Shown in pieces: positions 27,085 to 41,060 of a stretch of 64,000 nt of DNA (position 1 is the first letter of the stretch; every line of letters begins with the position of its first letter). The DNA lies in assembly GCA_036362785.1 (NCBI GenBank), contig CP143625.1, positions 153,401-217,400 of the forward strand, read 5' to 3'. The stretch is from a beta proteobacterium MWH-UniP1 (GTDB lineage Bacteria > Pseudomonadota > Gammaproteobacteria > Burkholderiales > Burkholderiaceae_A). The notes under the pieces were generated by a model that was given only the letters and a program-made list of their open reading frames with translations, searched no databases and was not told the origin of the DNA. The position numbers and the translations under genes are program-made.

Positions 27085-28431
27085 TTAGTTGGGCAGCAGC
27101 ACGAACAGCTGCCCATCACTGCGCATACGGCCGGCAATCTCACCGGCCTCGCTTCCTGTTCCAAAAAAGATATCGCTTCGGTGGGCGCCAAGAATGGCGC
27201 TACCGGTGTCTTGCGCAATCATCAGCCGCTGAAACGGAACGCCAGGATCACGCGGTGGTGCTGTGGGCCTGGGTACGCGCGTCGACATATAGACAAGGCT
27301 TCCGGTGGTAATGAATCTTGGGTCCACCGCGAGCGAGCGCTGTGCCGTCAAGGGCAACCCCATCGAACCCAGCGGCCCGTTTGCAGCATTTAAGTTTGAA
27401 ATCTCTTTAAAGAAAACCACACTTGGGTTCTGGTGCAAGAGCTCGTCGCGCCGATGGGGGTTGGCCGCCACCCAGGCCTTGATCCCTTGCATGGAGGCAT
27501 CACTCACACGGAGTTCGCCCTTTTCCACCAAATACTTCCCAATCGATCGATACGGATAGCCGTTTTGTTCGGCATAGCCCACCCGAATCGATTCGCCATT
27601 GGGTAGTTGAATGCGGCCCGAGCCCTGAACCTGCAAAAAGAAAGCCTCAATCGGATCGTCGACCCAGAGTAATTCTTGGCCGGCGAGCAGACCCTTGGAT
27701 TCAATTTCTGCCCGCGTGGGATAGGGCACCACCCGATTGCCCTCGAGTCGGCCCCGAAGCCTGAGCGCCTTGATCTCGGGATAGATCGACGACAGGTCCA
27801 CATTGATCAGGTCTTTCGGGGTTCGGTAAAGCGGCACCTGATACGGCCCGCCCCGGCTGCGTGAACCCCGCAACAGCGGCTCGTAATAACCGGTGATGGT
27901 TGCGGACCGGGCACCATTGGTATCGCTTAATTCATGGGGCGTGAATCGGGACTCAATCAATTGGCGAATCGCAGTGCTATCGCCCGCAGAAATTCCATCG
28001 GCTTCCCGACAGATACCCGCCCAGTTACTCGCCCGCAGCCGCATAACAGCACAGTTGTTCGACAGGGCCTGCCAGAAGCCCTTGAAATCCTCAAACTCCC
28101 AGCCAGGCAGGTCGCCAAACCGAATTGGCCGAAGCGTGGCCATAGGGCCCGGACCCACCCCATTTGCAGGAGCGCCGTTAGGCCGTGTGGGCTGGGCCGC
28201 CTGCCCCTTGGCCCTCCCGCTGCCAGATGCCGCACTCCCTGGTTGGCCTCTCAAGCCCTGGGCCTCGCTGATGGGGGCCTGGGCCAGCGCCTGTTGCGCA
28301 TGGGCTGAATCAATCAGGGCGGCCGCACCCCCCGCCCCAAGCTCGACACTGAAAACCATTGCCAGCAGCCCGATTACTCGCAGGGTCTGGCTCTTAAAAT
28401 GGCGCGTTATCAACTTGGGGTCAGCAGTCAT
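27085..28431 (-). CDS. mltA: Membrane-bound lytic murein transglycosylase A
   Basis: Cleaves peptidoglycan between MurNAc and GlcNAc with formation of the 1,6-anhydro end. ATG 28431 gives 448 residues; a longer open frame overlaps rpe and is spurious. An N-terminal hydrophobic export segment is followed by an Ala/Gly/Pro-rich linker (to about 115), then the MltA domain (ATITGYYEPLLRGSRSRG) and the C-terminal 3D domain with the catalytic aspartate in DTGSAILGAHRSDIFFGTG. A lipobox cysteine is not evident, so anchoring may be by an uncleaved helix. It is divergent from rpe. Confidence 0.93.
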   Translation of the reverse strand: MTADPKLITRHFKSQTLRVIGLLAMVFSVELGAGGAAALIDSAHAQQALAQAPISEAQGLRGQPGSAASGSGRAKGQAAQPTRPNGAPANGVGPGPMATLRPIRFGDLPGWEFEDFKGFWQALSNNCAVMRLRASNWAGICREADGISAGDSTAIRQLIESRFTPHELSDTNGARSATITGYYEPLLRGSRSRGGPYQVPLYRTPKDLINVDLSSIYPEIKALRLRGRLEGNRVVPYPTRAEIESKGLLAGQELLWVDDPIEAFFLQVQGSGRIQLPNGESIRVGYAEQNGYPYRSIGKYLVEKGELRVSDASMQGIKAWVAANPHRRDELLHQNPSVVFFKEISNLNAANGPLGSMGLPLTAQRSLAVDPRFITTGSLVYMSTRVPRPTAPPRDPGVPFQRLMIAQDTGSAILGAHRSDIFFGTGSEAGEIAGRMRSDGQLFVLLPN

Positions 28432-28513
28432 GTGGCTTATTTTCCTTGAGGCCGGGCTTGCTCTGGCAATTTTTCTGTTCATTATCTGGTGGACCATGCG
28501 GGGGAAGCGCTGA
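28430..28513 (+). CDS. Very small membrane peptide (27 aa)
   Basis: ATG 28430 opens 27 codons (MWLIFLEAGLALAIFLFIIW ... MRGKR): one hydrophobic helix with a basic tail, ending TGA 28511-28513, 14 bp before rpe. It overlaps the divergent mltA start by two bases. Short membrane peptides at this place occur in related genomes as far as I recall, but the evidence here is composition only. Confidence 0.4.
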   Translation: MWLIFLEAGLALAIFLFIIWWTMRGKR

Positions 28514-28527
28514 TCTAGAATGCGCTT

Positions 28528-29220
28528 ATGAGCGCAAACCCCACCTATCGTATTGCCCCGAGCATTCTGTCTGCTGATTTTGCCCGCCTGGGCGAAGAGG
28601 TTAGCCGAGTCGAAGCAGCAGGTGCCGATTTCATCCACTTCGACGTGATGGACAACCATTACGTTCCGAATCTCACCATCGGGCCCATGGTCTGCAAAGC
28701 CATCCGGCCCCACGTCAAGATCCCGATTGATGTGCATTTGATGGTCTCCCCGGTGGATGCCCTGGTGGTGGACTTTGCCAAGGCCGGCGCAAATCTGATC
28801 ACCTTTCACCCCGAGGCTTCGCCCCATGTCGATCGCACCCTGCAGTTGATTCGTGATCAGGGCTGTAAAGCGGGCATTGTGTTGAATCCCAGCACGCCGA
28901 TTGAGCACATGGACTGGGTCATGGACAAGCTGGACATTGTCTTGCTCATGTCGGTGAACCCTGGCTTTGGTGGCCAGTCCTTCATCCCCAACACGCTGCA
29001 AAAGTTAAAAGCCGTGCGCGCCAAGATTGATGCCTATACTCAGGCAGGTGGCCAGTCGATTCTTTTAGAAGTCGATGGCGGAGTCAAGGTTGACAACATT
29101 GCGTCTGTGGCAGCTGCCGGTGCTGATACGTTTGTGGCGGGCTCGGCCGTGTTTGGTGCACCTGATGCAGATGGCGGCTATCGGGGAATCATGTCTAAGT
29201 TTCGAGACCAATTGCAGTGA
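28528..29220 (+). CDS. rpe: Ribulose-phosphate 3-epimerase
   Basis: TIM-barrel metalloenzyme of 230 residues interconverting ribulose-5-phosphate and xylulose-5-phosphate in the pentose-phosphate and Calvin cycles. The signatures [33 protein letters not shown] and [15 protein letters not shown], plus the phosphate-binding end ([18 protein letters not shown]), are complete. The stop overlaps the trpE start (GTGA), so rpe leads the trp cluster. Confidence 0.96.
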   Translation: MSANPTYRIAPSILSADFARLGEEVSRVEAAGADFIHFDVMDNHYVPNLTIGPMVCKAIRPHVKIPIDVHLMVSPVDALVVDFAKAGANLITFHPEASPHVDRTLQLIRDQGCKAGIVLNPSTPIEHMDWVMDKLDIVLLMSVNPGFGGQSFIPNTLQKLKAVRAKIDAYTQAGGQSILLEVDGGVKVDNIASVAAAGADTFVAGSAVFGAPDADGGYRGIMSKFRDQLQ

Positions 29221-30743
29221 CCAGTCTGACCGAATTTCAGGCGCTGGCGGCCCAGGGCTATAACCGTATTCCGTTGGTGCGTATGCTGCAGGCGGACTTA
29301 GACACGCCGCTCTCGCTCTATCTAAAGCTTGCCAATCAGCCCAATAGTTTCTTATTGGAATCGGTCGTGGGTGGGGAGCGTTTTGGCCGCTATTCGTTTA
29401 TTGGCCTGCCGGCCCGCACCCGCATTGAAGCGCGTGACGATGCCATTACTGTGAAAACCGATGGCAAGTTGGTTGAGTCCCATACCGGTGATCCAATCGA
29501 GTTTGCTCAAGCGTACATGTCGCGCTTTAAGGCTGCGATCACGCCGGGCCTGCCCCGCTTTTGTGGTGGTTTGGCGGGCTACTTTGGCTACGACACGGTT
29601 CGTTTTATTGAGTCGCGCCTTCGTAATCAAAAAGCCAAGCAAAAAAGTGATCCACTCAATGCGCCAGACATTGTGCTGCTGCTCACCGAACAGCTGGCGA
29701 TCATTGATAACCTGGCGGGCCGGCTCTATTTGATTGTGTATGTGGACCCAACAGCACCTGCCGGTGTCGATGCGGCCTATGCAGCGGGTCTTGCAGAGCT
29801 CGATCGGCTCGAAGCCAAGCTCTCTACCCACGTGGTGCCACCGAAGGCTGACAAGCTGGCGCCCACAGAAGTCATTCGGGATTTCAAAAAAGAAGACTTT
29901 TTAAAAGCGGTCGCTGTTGCCAAAGAATATGTTGCGGCTGGCGATGTGATGCAGGTGGTCATTGGCCAGGCCTTAAAGAAAACATATGCGGGCTCACCGC
30001 TTACGCTTTATCGTGCCCTGCGTTCGATCAATCCATCGCCGTATATGTATTTTTATGATCTGGGCGATTTTCAGATTGTCGGTGCCTCGCCAGAAATTCT
30101 GGTGCGCCAAGATCGCATCGAACACAACGGCAAGCGCGAGACCCGCGTGACCCTGCGGCCCATTGCGGGCACCCGCCCGCGCGGCAAAACGCCGGAAGAG
30201 GATGTGGTACTGGAGCAAGAGCTCATTGCAGACCCCAAAGAGCGGGCCGAGCATGTCATGCTGATTGATCTTGCCCGCAATGACATTGGCCGCATTGCCC
30301 AGACCGGTTCGGTCAAAGTCACCGAACAGATGGTGGTGGAGCGTTATTCGCATGTGATGCACCTGGTCTCAAACGTCGATGGCCTGCTCAAACCAAACTT
30401 AAGTGCGCTTGATGTGCTGCGGGCGTCTTTCCCTGCGGGCACCTTGACAGGCGCGCCCAAGATTCGCGCCATGGAAATCATTGATGAGCTAGAACCCAGC
30501 AAACGCGGTGTCTATGGGGGTGCCTGTGGCTACTTGTCGTTTGCGGGGGATATGGATCTGGCCATCACCATTCGTACCGGTGTACTGAAAGACGGCATTC
30601 TCTATGCCCAGGCGGGTGCGGGGATTGTGGCTGACTCGGTGCCCGAGATGGAATGGCAGGAAACCGAGAACAAAGCCCGTGCGGTGATTCGTGCGGCTGA
30701 GCTTGCGGAAAATGGTTTGGTGCCATCAGGGGGTTCGAAATGA
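29217..30743 (+). CDS. trpE: Anthranilate synthase component I
   Basis: 508-residue chorismate-binding subunit making anthranilate from chorismate with ammonia supplied by TrpG. GTG 29217 overlaps the rpe stop. The N-terminal feedback region includes [18 protein letters not shown] (the S of LLES is the tryptophan-binding motif), and the catalytic domain has [36 protein letters not shown] and [20 protein letters not shown]. Overlaps trpG by 4 nt (ATGA). Organisation matches the split trpE/trpG type. Confidence 0.96.
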   Translation: MTSLTEFQALAAQGYNRIPLVRMLQADLDTPLSLYLKLANQPNSFLLESVVGGERFGRYSFIGLPARTRIEARDDAITVKTDGKLVESHTGDPIEFAQAYMSRFKAAITPGLPRFCGGLAGYFGYDTVRFIESRLRNQKAKQKSDPLNAPDIVLLLTEQLAIIDNLAGRLYLIVYVDPTAPAGVDAAYAAGLAELDRLEAKLSTHVVPPKADKLAPTEVIRDFKKEDFLKAVAVAKEYVAAGDVMQVVIGQALKKTYAGSPLTLYRALRSINPSPYMYFYDLGDFQIVGASPEILVRQDRIEHNGKRETRVTLRPIAGTRPRGKTPEEDVVLEQELIADPKERAEHVMLIDLARNDIGRIAQTGSVKVTEQMVVERYSHVMHLVSNVDGLLKPNLSALDVLRASFPAGTLTGAPKIRAMEIIDELEPSKRGVYGGACGYLSFAGDMDLAITIRTGVLKDGILYAQAGAGIVADSVPEMEWQETENKARAVIRAAELAENGLVPSGGSK

Positions 30744-31321
30744 AAGTCCTGATGATTGATAACTACGATTCATTCACCTACAACCTGGTTCAGTACTTTG
30801 GCGAACTTGGCGCAGACGTTGAAACAATTCGCAACGACGCCATTACGGTTAAAGAAATTCTTGGTCGAGGTGCAGCCACGCGCCCAGACCGTATCGTGAT
30901 TTCACCCGGCCCCTGCAGCCCTGCCCAGGCTGGCATCTCTGTGCCCCTAATTCAGCAGGCCGCAGGCAAGATCCCGCTGCTGGGTGTCTGCCTGGGCCAT
31001 CAGGCCATCGGCGCCGCCTTTGGCGGCAAGATTATCCGCGCGCAGACCCTCATGCACGGCAAGACATCCGAAATTCAACACAACGGCAGCGGCGTATTTC
31101 GTGGGCTGCCCAGCCCCATGACCGTGATTCGATATCACTCGCTTGCTATTGAAAGGGCGAGCCTACCGAAAGAATTAAGCATCACCGCTTGGACCGATGA
31201 CGGTGAAATTATGGGTGTTCAGCACAAGACCCTGCCCATTCATGGCGTGCAGTTTCACCCCGAATCGATACTGAGCGAGCATGGCCATGCCATGCTGAAA
31301 AACTTTTTAGATAACCCCTAA
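30740..31321 (+). CDS. trpG: Anthranilate synthase component II, glutamine amidotransferase
   Basis: 193-residue class I amidotransferase delivering ammonia to TrpE; also possibly shared with folate synthesis. The catalytic triad is visible: Cys in [10 protein letters not shown] (about residue 79), and His/Glu in GVQFHPESI (about residue 172). N-terminus [17 protein letters not shown] is typical. ATGA overlap with trpE; the stop overlaps the ATG of a 28-codon frame (TAATG). Confidence 0.96.
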   Translation: MKVLMIDNYDSFTYNLVQYFGELGADVETIRNDAITVKEILGRGAATRPDRIVISPGPCSPAQAGISVPLIQQAAGKIPLLGVCLGHQAIGAAFGGKIIRAQTLMHGKTSEIQHNGSGVFRGLPSPMTVIRYHSLAIERASLPKELSITAWTDDGEIMGVQHKTLPIHGVQFHPESILSEHGHAMLKNFLDNP

Positions 31322-31407
31322 TGTCTGTTGCGCAGCCGCTGTCCGCGGGTGCACCAGTCCAACTGTTGAAAGAGTGGCCATGGCCTTTACGATCCCTCAA
31401 GCCCTAA
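31321..31407 (+). CDS. Possible 28-codon leader-like frame between trpG and trpD
   Basis: ATG 31321 shares bases with the trpG stop (TAATG) and opens [28 protein letters not shown], with two Trp codons separated by Pro. It ends TAA 31405, 25 bases past the trpD start. Trp codons in a short frame inside a trp operon invite comparison with attenuation leaders, but these normally precede trpE and no terminator hairpin was found. Could be chance. Confidence 0.25.
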   Translation: MSVAQPLSAGAPVQLLKEWPWPLRSLKP

Positions 31408-32429
31408 ATCGCATTGTTGCCCACCAAGACTTAACGCATGGCGAGATGATCGACATCATGCGGGCCATGATGTCGGGCGAGACCTCGCAGGTGCAGACGG
31501 CGGGTCTGCTGGCGGCCCTGCGTGTGAAAGTGGAAACCACCACTGAGATTGCCGCCGCCGCCGCGGTGATGCGTGAGTTCTCCACCAAGGTCGATGTGGA
31601 TGTGCCGCATCTGGTTGATATGTGTGGCACGGGCGGTGATGGCGCCCACACCTTCAACATCTCCACTGCAGCCATGTTTGTTGCTGCGGCTGCCGGTGCC
31701 AACATCGCCAAGCATGGCGGCCGCTCGGTCTCATCGACATCGGGAAGCGCAGATATCTTGGAAGCCTTAGGGGCCAATATCCATCTGCCGCCAGCGCAGG
31801 TGGCCAAGTCGATTCAACAGTCGGGCATTGGCTTTATGTTTGCGCCCAATCACCACCCCGCCATGAAACACATTGCGCCGGTTCGAAAAGAGCTTGGTGT
31901 GCGAACTGTGTTTAACATTTTGGGCCCACTCACCAACCCCGCGGACGCCAAACATCAGCTCATGGGCGTATTTCACATCGAGCTGGTCGGCATCATTGCC
32001 GAAGTGTTGCGTAAACTTGGCTCAGACCATGTTCTAGTGGTCCATGGCCATGGTGGTCTGGATGAAATTGCCATTACCGGTCAGACATCGATCGCGGAAC
32101 TTAAGTTTGGCCATGTGGAGCAGTACCACATCACAGCCCAGCAATTTGGCTTTCCCAACTACTCAGTCCAAGAGTGTGATGCAGCGCTACGAATCACCAG
32201 CGTGCAAGACTCAATGGACAAGATCAATCGGGTGATGAATAACGAGTCTGGGCCCGCACGCGATATCGTGGCCTTAAATGCTGCGGGGGCCCTGTTGGCA
32301 TCGAATGTTTCTGAGAGCTGGCAGGCAGCAGTCGATCTTGCTTTGCGCACGATCGCAAGCGGCGCTGCGAAGAAAAAATTAAGCGACTACGTAGCGACCA
32401 CCCAAGCCTTGGCGGCAAGTGCAGGCTAA
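31380..32429 (+). CDS. trpD: Anthranilate phosphoribosyltransferase
   Basis: 349-residue enzyme joining anthranilate and PRPP. ATG 31380 is preferred (AAGAG site at 31370-31374); a GTG two codons earlier is possible. The PRPP loop CGTGGDGAHTFNIST, KHGGRSVSSTSGSADILE and the anthranilate tunnel GIGFMFAPNHHPAMKH are all conserved. Follows trpG with a 58-bp gap occupied by a small frame, and trpC follows after 3 bp. Confidence 0.96.
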   Translation: MAFTIPQALNRIVAHQDLTHGEMIDIMRAMMSGETSQVQTAGLLAALRVKVETTTEIAAAAAVMREFSTKVDVDVPHLVDMCGTGGDGAHTFNISTAAMFVAAAAGANIAKHGGRSVSSTSGSADILEALGANIHLPPAQVAKSIQQSGIGFMFAPNHHPAMKHIAPVRKELGVRTVFNILGPLTNPADAKHQLMGVFHIELVGIIAEVLRKLGSDHVLVVHGHGGLDEIAITGQTSIAELKFGHVEQYHITAQQFGFPNYSVQECDAALRITSVQDSMDKINRVMNNESGPARDIVALNAAGALLASNVSESWQAAVDLALRTIASGAAKKKLSDYVATTQALAASAG

Positions 32430-32432
32430 GTC

Positions 32433-33239
32433 ATGACTGATATTTTGAACAAAATCCTGGCGGTCAAGGCCGAAGAAGTAAAAGCAGCCAAGGCATTGCA
32501 TTCTGAGCAAGAGCTGCTTAGCCAGATTCGCCATCAAGCCTCGCAAACCGAACACCAGCCCCGTGGCTTTGTAAATGCGATCCGTGCCAAGCACGCCAAG
32601 GGCCAGCCGGCCGTGATTAGCGAGATCAAGCGGGCCAGCCCCAGCAAGGGGCTACTGCGCGATCCCTATCGCCCGGCGGACATTGCCAAAGACTATGAGC
32701 AAGGCGGTGCAGCCTGTTTGTCGGTGTTGACCGATAAAGATTTTTTTCAGGGAAGCCCAGAAGACTTAATCGCAGCCCGTGCCGCATGCCAACTGCCCGT
32801 CTTGCGCAAAGACTTTATGGTGGACCCCTATCAAGTACTGCAGGCCCGCGCCTGGGGCGCGGATTGTATTTTGTTGATTGTGGCTGCGCTCACCGACACA
32901 CAGATGCAGGAGTTGGAATCTGCCGCGCTGAATCTTGGTATGGATGTCTTGATTGAGACGCATGATCGGCACGAGCTGGAGCGTGCCTTGCGCTGTAAGT
33001 CACCCTTAATGGGAATTAACAATCGCAACCTGCGCACTTTCGAAACATCGCTCTCGATCACGCTTGACATGGTGGGCATGGTGCCGCCCGATCGCATCAT
33101 CGTGACCGAAAGCGGTATTCACACAGCTGCAGATGTTGCCCTGATGCGCAAAGCGGGCGTTGAAACATTTCTGGTTGGCGAGGCCTTCATGCGGGCAGCA
33201 TCGCCCGGTGCACAACTTAAAACACTTTTCTTTGAATAA
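32433..33239 (+). CDS. trpC: Indole-3-glycerol phosphate synthase
   Basis: TIM-barrel enzyme of 268 residues closing the indole ring of CdRP. Conserved catalytic lysines and glutamates appear in [38 protein letters not shown] and [11 protein letters not shown], and the C-terminal phosphate site [10 protein letters not shown]. It is monofunctional, without a fused TrpF. Last gene of the rpe-trpEGDC run; the next gene begins 79 bp downstream with its own ribosome site. Confidence 0.96.
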   Translation: MTDILNKILAVKAEEVKAAKALHSEQELLSQIRHQASQTEHQPRGFVNAIRAKHAKGQPAVISEIKRASPSKGLLRDPYRPADIAKDYEQGGAACLSVLTDKDFFQGSPEDLIAARAACQLPVLRKDFMVDPYQVLQARAWGADCILLIVAALTDTQMQELESAALNLGMDVLIETHDRHELERALRCKSPLMGINNRNLRTFETSLSITLDMVGMVPPDRIIVTESGIHTAADVALMRKAGVETFLVGEAFMRAASPGAQLKTLFFE

Positions 33240-33318
33240 TTTTTAAGTAGTAAAAGTCTGTGTAAAAAACTGCCGTTAATTTTCTAATTCAATGTTCATC
33301 ATCAGGGAGAGCACATCG

Positions 33319-34116
33319 ATGTCTACAGAACAAAACGCCGCCACTGAAGCGCCCATTCTTACGGAGGTCCAGGGCCGCGCCGCCATCATTCGATTCAATC
33401 GCCCTAAGCAACTTAATGCATTAAACGACGCCGTGATGGATGCGCTTGGTGCAGCACTATTGGCTTTTGATGCCGATGATGCAATCGCCGCCATCATCAT
33501 TACCGGTAATGAAAAAGCATTTGCAGCAGGCATGGACATCGCCGGTGCCAAAGATTTGAGCTACGCGGAAGTTGTGAACAGCAACATGATCACGCGCAAC
33601 TGGGAAGCGCTTTTAAAAGTGCGCAAGCCCGTGATTGCTGCAGTGAATGGCTACGCACTCGGGGGCGGCAGTGAATTGGCCATGATGTGCGACCTGATTG
33701 TGGCCAGCGAAGACGCAAAATTTGCCCAGCCCGAGGTCAAACTCGGCATCCCACCGGGCGCGGGCGGCACCCAGCGTACTGCTCGGGCCCTGGGCAAGGC
33801 CAAGGCCATGGATCTGTGCCTTACCGGCCGCATGATGGATGCCCAAGAGGCGGAGCGCTGTGGTCTGGTCGCCCGCATCGCCCCGGCCGGCAAGGCTTTG
33901 GACGAGGCGCTGGCCATGGCCCAGACCATGGGTCAGTACTCCTTACTGACTCTGCGGACCATTAAGGAGTGCATTAATCAGTCCTTCGAGACCCCGTTGA
34001 CCGAGGGAATACGCTTTGAGCGGCGCATGTTTCATGCCGCTTTTGCCACCCAAGACCAAAAAGAGGGCATGGCGGCCTTTATTGAAAAGCGCCCCGCAGC
34101 CTTTAAGAACAAATGA
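33319..34116 (+). CDS. Enoyl-CoA hydratase/crotonase family protein
   Basis: 265 residues from ATG 33319 (GGGAG upstream); the nine-codon upstream extension is not needed. Crotonase features: oxyanion-hole residues in AFAAGMDIAGA and NGYALGGGSELAMMCDL, and both acid/base glutamates in GGSELAM and QPEVKLGIPPGAGGTQR. This fits a short-chain enoyl-CoA hydratase (FadB/PaaF-like), hydrating 2-enoyl-CoA in fatty or aromatic acid degradation; substrate range is undetermined. It is monocistronic, ahead of the rrn promoter. Confidence 0.92.
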   Translation: MSTEQNAATEAPILTEVQGRAAIIRFNRPKQLNALNDAVMDALGAALLAFDADDAIAAIIITGNEKAFAAGMDIAGAKDLSYAEVVNSNMITRNWEALLKVRKPVIAAVNGYALGGGSELAMMCDLIVASEDAKFAQPEVKLGIPPGAGGTQRTARALGKAKAMDLCLTGRMMDAQEAERCGLVARIAPAGKALDEALAMAQTMGQYSLLTLRTIKECINQSFETPLTEGIRFERRMFHAAFATQDQKEGMAAFIEKRPAAFKNK

Positions 34117-34194
34117 TTTTTTTATCTAAAATGGCGTCGGCAAGCCGTCTATGGCCTATTTCACACAAAAAAGAGATGGCCCCAAAAAAGCCAT

Positions 34195-34223
34195 TTGACA
34201 TCGGATAAATTACCCCCCATAAT
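34195..34223 (+). promoter_or_regulatory. rrn sigma-70 promoter
   Basis: TTGACA at 34195-34200, a 17-bp spacer, and CATAAT at 34218-34223. Near-consensus spacing and sequence, 310 bp before the 16S start. The 417 bp between the hydratase gene and 16S contain this promoter, boxA and processing stem, and no gene. Confidence 0.8.
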
Positions 34224-34325
34224 TCCATCTCTTCGCTGCTCACACGTAGCAACGCAGTAAAAAATCGGATTGTCGGCATGGCCCGGGAATCCTTTTCTCT
34301 GCGAAAACGTGTTGATGTGGCGAAT

Positions 34326-34338
34326 CGCTCTTTAACAA
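34326..34338 (+). promoter_or_regulatory. rrn antitermination boxA (leader)
   Basis: CGCTCTTTAACAA matches the Nus boxA of rrn leaders, placed about 105 bp after the promoter -10. A second copy precedes 23S at 36374-36386. Confidence 0.75.
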
Positions 34339-34342
34339 TGAA

Positions 34343-34365
34343 CAGCCGATAAGTGTGGGCACTTG
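34343..34365 (+). other. 16S precursor processing stem, 5' strand
   Basis: CAGCCGATAAG-TGTGGGCACTTG pairs with CTAAGTGTCCAC-TCTTATCGGCTG at 36087-36110, closing a loop around 16S: the expected RNase III cleavage stem of the primary rrn transcript. Confidence 0.7.
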
Positions 34366-34533
34366 GGGTAACGGCGCAACAGTTCTCGGTCAGGGTCAAA
34401 CCTGATTCGAAGCTGATGCTCAAAAACTAAGTGCTCACAAAAATAGACGTGTATTTGTCTGTCAAGAGAAATACTCGTCAATTTGTTGAGTTAAGAAATA
34501 TTGCGTCAGATGTAAATTAGACGCCACGAGATT

Positions 34534-36069
<1,536 letters not shown>

Positions 36070-36119
36070 GAGATCGCGCCAGCGCTCTAAGTGTCCACTC
36101 TTATCGGCTGCAACCATAT

Positions 36120-36196
36120 GGGTCTGTAGCTCAGTCGGTTAGAGCACCGTCTTGATAAGGCGGGGGTCGTTGGTTCGAATCCAACCAGACCCACCA
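36120..36196 (+). tRNA. tRNA-Ile (GAT)
   Basis: 77-nt tRNA in the 16S-23S spacer with encoded CCA. Acceptor GGGTCTG pairs with CAGACCC, and the anticodon loop CTGATAA gives GAT. Normal cloverleaf. Confidence 0.97.
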
Positions 36197-36210
36197 CCGA
36201 CTTTGTTTTC

Positions 36211-36286
36211 GGGGGTGTAGCTCAGCTGGGAGAGCACCTGCTTTGCAAGCAGGGGGTCATCGGTTCGATCCCGTTCACCTCCACCA
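36211..36286 (+). tRNA. tRNA-Ala (TGC)
   Basis: 76-nt tRNA with CCA, 14 bp after tRNA-Ile. Anticodon stem-loop CCTGC-TTTGCAA-GCAGG gives TGC. The T stem ATCGG/CCGTT has a T50-T64 mismatch. Confidence 0.96.
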
Positions 36287-36373
36287 AATATGTGTTGGCT
36301 GTTCATGTAAAAGTTTTTTGTTGTTGTTTGGCTGTTGATCGCCCACCGGGCATCAAAGCGAAACAGGAACAAT

Positions 36374-36386
36374 CGCTCTTTAACAA
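36374..36386 (+). promoter_or_regulatory. rrn antitermination boxA (spacer)
   Basis: CGCTCTTTAACAA, identical to the leader boxA, lies between tRNA-Ala and 23S as in other rrn operons. Confidence 0.75.
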
Positions 36387-36425
36387 TCTGATCTTTAACG
36401 CGTAATCCAGTGATGAGCTGGATTA

Positions 36426-36459
36426 CGAGTTGTGATTGCTTTAATCACACAAGTTGTTC
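36426..36459 (+). other. 23S precursor processing stem, 5' strand
   Basis: CGAGTTGTGATTGCTTTAA and CACACAAGTTGTTC pair with 39491-39524 over about 31 of 34 positions, including G-U pairs. It is the RNase III stem enclosing 23S. Confidence 0.7.
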
Positions 36460-36533
36460 TCAAGCAAATGCGTGAAGAAATTCGGCATGTCGGCTTTAAA
36501 GTAGTAAAACCTATAACGTCGCTAACGTTATAG

Positions 36534-39409
<2,876 letters not shown>

Positions 39410-39579
39410 ATAACCTTGGCGATGTCGAAAGACCAACCAGGTTAAAAGCAAGCCGCTAAATAGAATGTTGATTTGTTCCGCAAATGCGCCGAACAACTTG
39501 TGTGTTTAAAGCGATTACAACTCGTTAAAAATGTGGCCAATGAGCCACTACCGTTAAAGATCAAGGTTGTTGACAGTTT

Positions 39580-39695
39580 TGCCTGACGACCATAGCGAGG
39601 TGGTACCACCCCTTCCCATCCCGAACAGGACCGTGAAACGCCTTTGCGCCGATGATAGTGACTTAACTGTCGTGAAAGTAGGGCATCGTCAGGCT
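39580..39695 (+). rRNA. rrfA: 5S ribosomal RNA
   Basis: About 115 nt starting TGCCTGACGACCATAGCGAG and ending GGGCATCGTCAGGCT, whose ends pair as the closing helix. CCCATCCCGAAC loop present. Ends approximate by one or two bases. Confidence 0.95.
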
Positions 39696-39704
39696 CCCTA
39701 AAAG

Positions 39705-39737
39705 AAAAACCCCAGCTCTAACCGGCTGGGGTTTTTT
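39705..39737 (+). terminator. Intrinsic terminator of the rrn operon
   Basis: ACCCCAGC (39709-39716) pairs with GCTGGGGT (39725-39732), followed by a run of T. The adjoining A-run also pairs with it. Downstream 39738-39908 shows nothing recognisable. Confidence 0.9.
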
Positions 39738-39908
39738 GTTTTCTGCTTGGGTTATTCCAAACAACTGGACCACCAAAACCCTCTCTGCGCTTTATACAAA
39801 TAATCAGGCTAAGCTTTCTGCTCGCGAGTGATTCGTTTGTTGCGAACAGCATTGCCCTCTCGCGGGATTTTTAATTTTGTTATCCAAATCTAGATCGCCA
39901 TTTCATTC

Positions 39909-40949
39909 GTGAATCCTCTCGTTATTGATTGCCACGGCCATTACACCACCCACCCTGCATCTCTTGAAACCTGGCGAAATCGTCAGGTTGCCTTCGCCCA
40001 AGGCAAATCATCAGATAAGCCAGCGCCAAAGGACCTGAAGATTTCGGACGACGAGATTCGCGAAACGATCGAAAAGAACCAGCTACGCCTCATGAATGAG
40101 CGTGGCACCGATGTCACCATCTTCAGTCCCCGCGCGGTCTACATGGCCCATCACATCGGTGGCTTTGATACGTCGGCCCAGTGGGCAGGCATTCTGAACG
40201 AGCTCATCTATCGCATCACGCAGATGTTTCCCCAGCGATTCATTGGCGGGGCCATGCTGCCACAGTCGCCAGGCGTACCGATTGAAACGTGCATCCCAGA
40301 ACTTGAGCGGTGCATTCGTGAATACAACTTTGTCTGTCTCAACCTCAATCCTGACCCGTCGGGGGGCAAATGGGAGTCTCTGCCGCTGACGGACCGCTAC
40401 TGGTATCCGCTCTACGAGAAAATGGTGGAGCTTGATATTCCGGCGATGGTCCATGCGAGCACCAGTTGCAATGCCTGCTTCCACACGACGGGCGCGCACT
40501 ATATCAATGCCGATACCACGGCATTCATGCAGTTTTTGAATTCAACCTTGTTTAAAGACTTCCCAACGTTGCGCTTTGTGATTCCCCATGGTGGCGGTGC
40601 GGTGCCCTATCACTGGGGCCGTTATCGTGGGTTGGCCCAGGCACTGGGCCACCCTGAGTTGCGAGCACACATGCTCAATAACGTCTATTTCGATACCTGC
40701 GTCTATCATCAGCCCGGGATCAATCTGTTGTCTGAAGTTATCCCCGTAAAAAACATTTTGTTTGCATCTGAAATGATCGGGGCCGTTCGCGGAATTGATC
40801 CGGAAACTGGCTTTAACTTCGATGACACCAAGCGCTACATCGTCAATGCCCCGCAACTGACAGATGCGGATCGTGCCGCGATCTTTGAGCAGAATACCCG
40901 GCGGGTCTATCCGCGCCTGGATCAGATCCTGAAGGCGCAGGGGCGATAG
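39909..40949 (+). CDS. ligJ: LigJ-like amidohydrolase-superfamily hydratase/decarboxylase
   Basis: 346-residue amidohydrolase-fold enzyme. The HxH metal ligands are in IDCHGHYTTHPASL (residues 7-9), with later histidines in HASTSCNACFH and IPHGGGAVPYHWGRYRGLAQ. The pattern fits LigJ, 4-oxalomesaconate hydratase of the protocatechuate 4,5-cleavage pathway; the related ACMSD decarboxylases share the fold, so the reaction is not certain. GTG 39909 is the start; no convincing ribosome site. The other pathway genes are not in the window, although a Bug-type carboxylate receptor follows 111 bp downstream. Confidence 0.75.
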   Translation: MNPLVIDCHGHYTTHPASLETWRNRQVAFAQGKSSDKPAPKDLKISDDEIRETIEKNQLRLMNERGTDVTIFSPRAVYMAHHIGGFDTSAQWAGILNELIYRITQMFPQRFIGGAMLPQSPGVPIETCIPELERCIREYNFVCLNLNPDPSGGKWESLPLTDRYWYPLYEKMVELDIPAMVHASTSCNACFHTTGAHYINADTTAFMQFLNSTLFKDFPTLRFVIPHGGGAVPYHWGRYRGLAQALGHPELRAHMLNNVYFDTCVYHQPGINLLSEVIPVKNILFASEMIGAVRGIDPETGFNFDDTKRYIVNAPQLTDADRAAIFEQNTRRVYPRLDQILKAQGR

Positions 40950-41060
40950 ATAAGCTTCACTAGTAGCAATCTCGATTACATAGATCAGCCTGCAAGATTG
41001 GTGATGTGAATGGTGATGTGAATACAGGGCAACAAATTCAAGTTTCTTAAGGAGAGTCTT

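Noticed and set aside
27893..28513. 206-codon plus-strand frame opposite mltA
   Set aside because: Antisense to a well-supported MltA gene; only its last 27 codons (28430-28513) look like a separate membrane peptide.
28432..29001. N-terminal extension of the mltA frame over rpe
   Set aside because: It is antisense to rpe; the signal-like start at 28431 is better.
36211..36286. T50-T64 mismatch in tRNA-Ala as an anomaly
   Set aside because: As far as I recall the same mismatch occurs in other betaproteobacterial tRNA-Ala(TGC), so probably normal.
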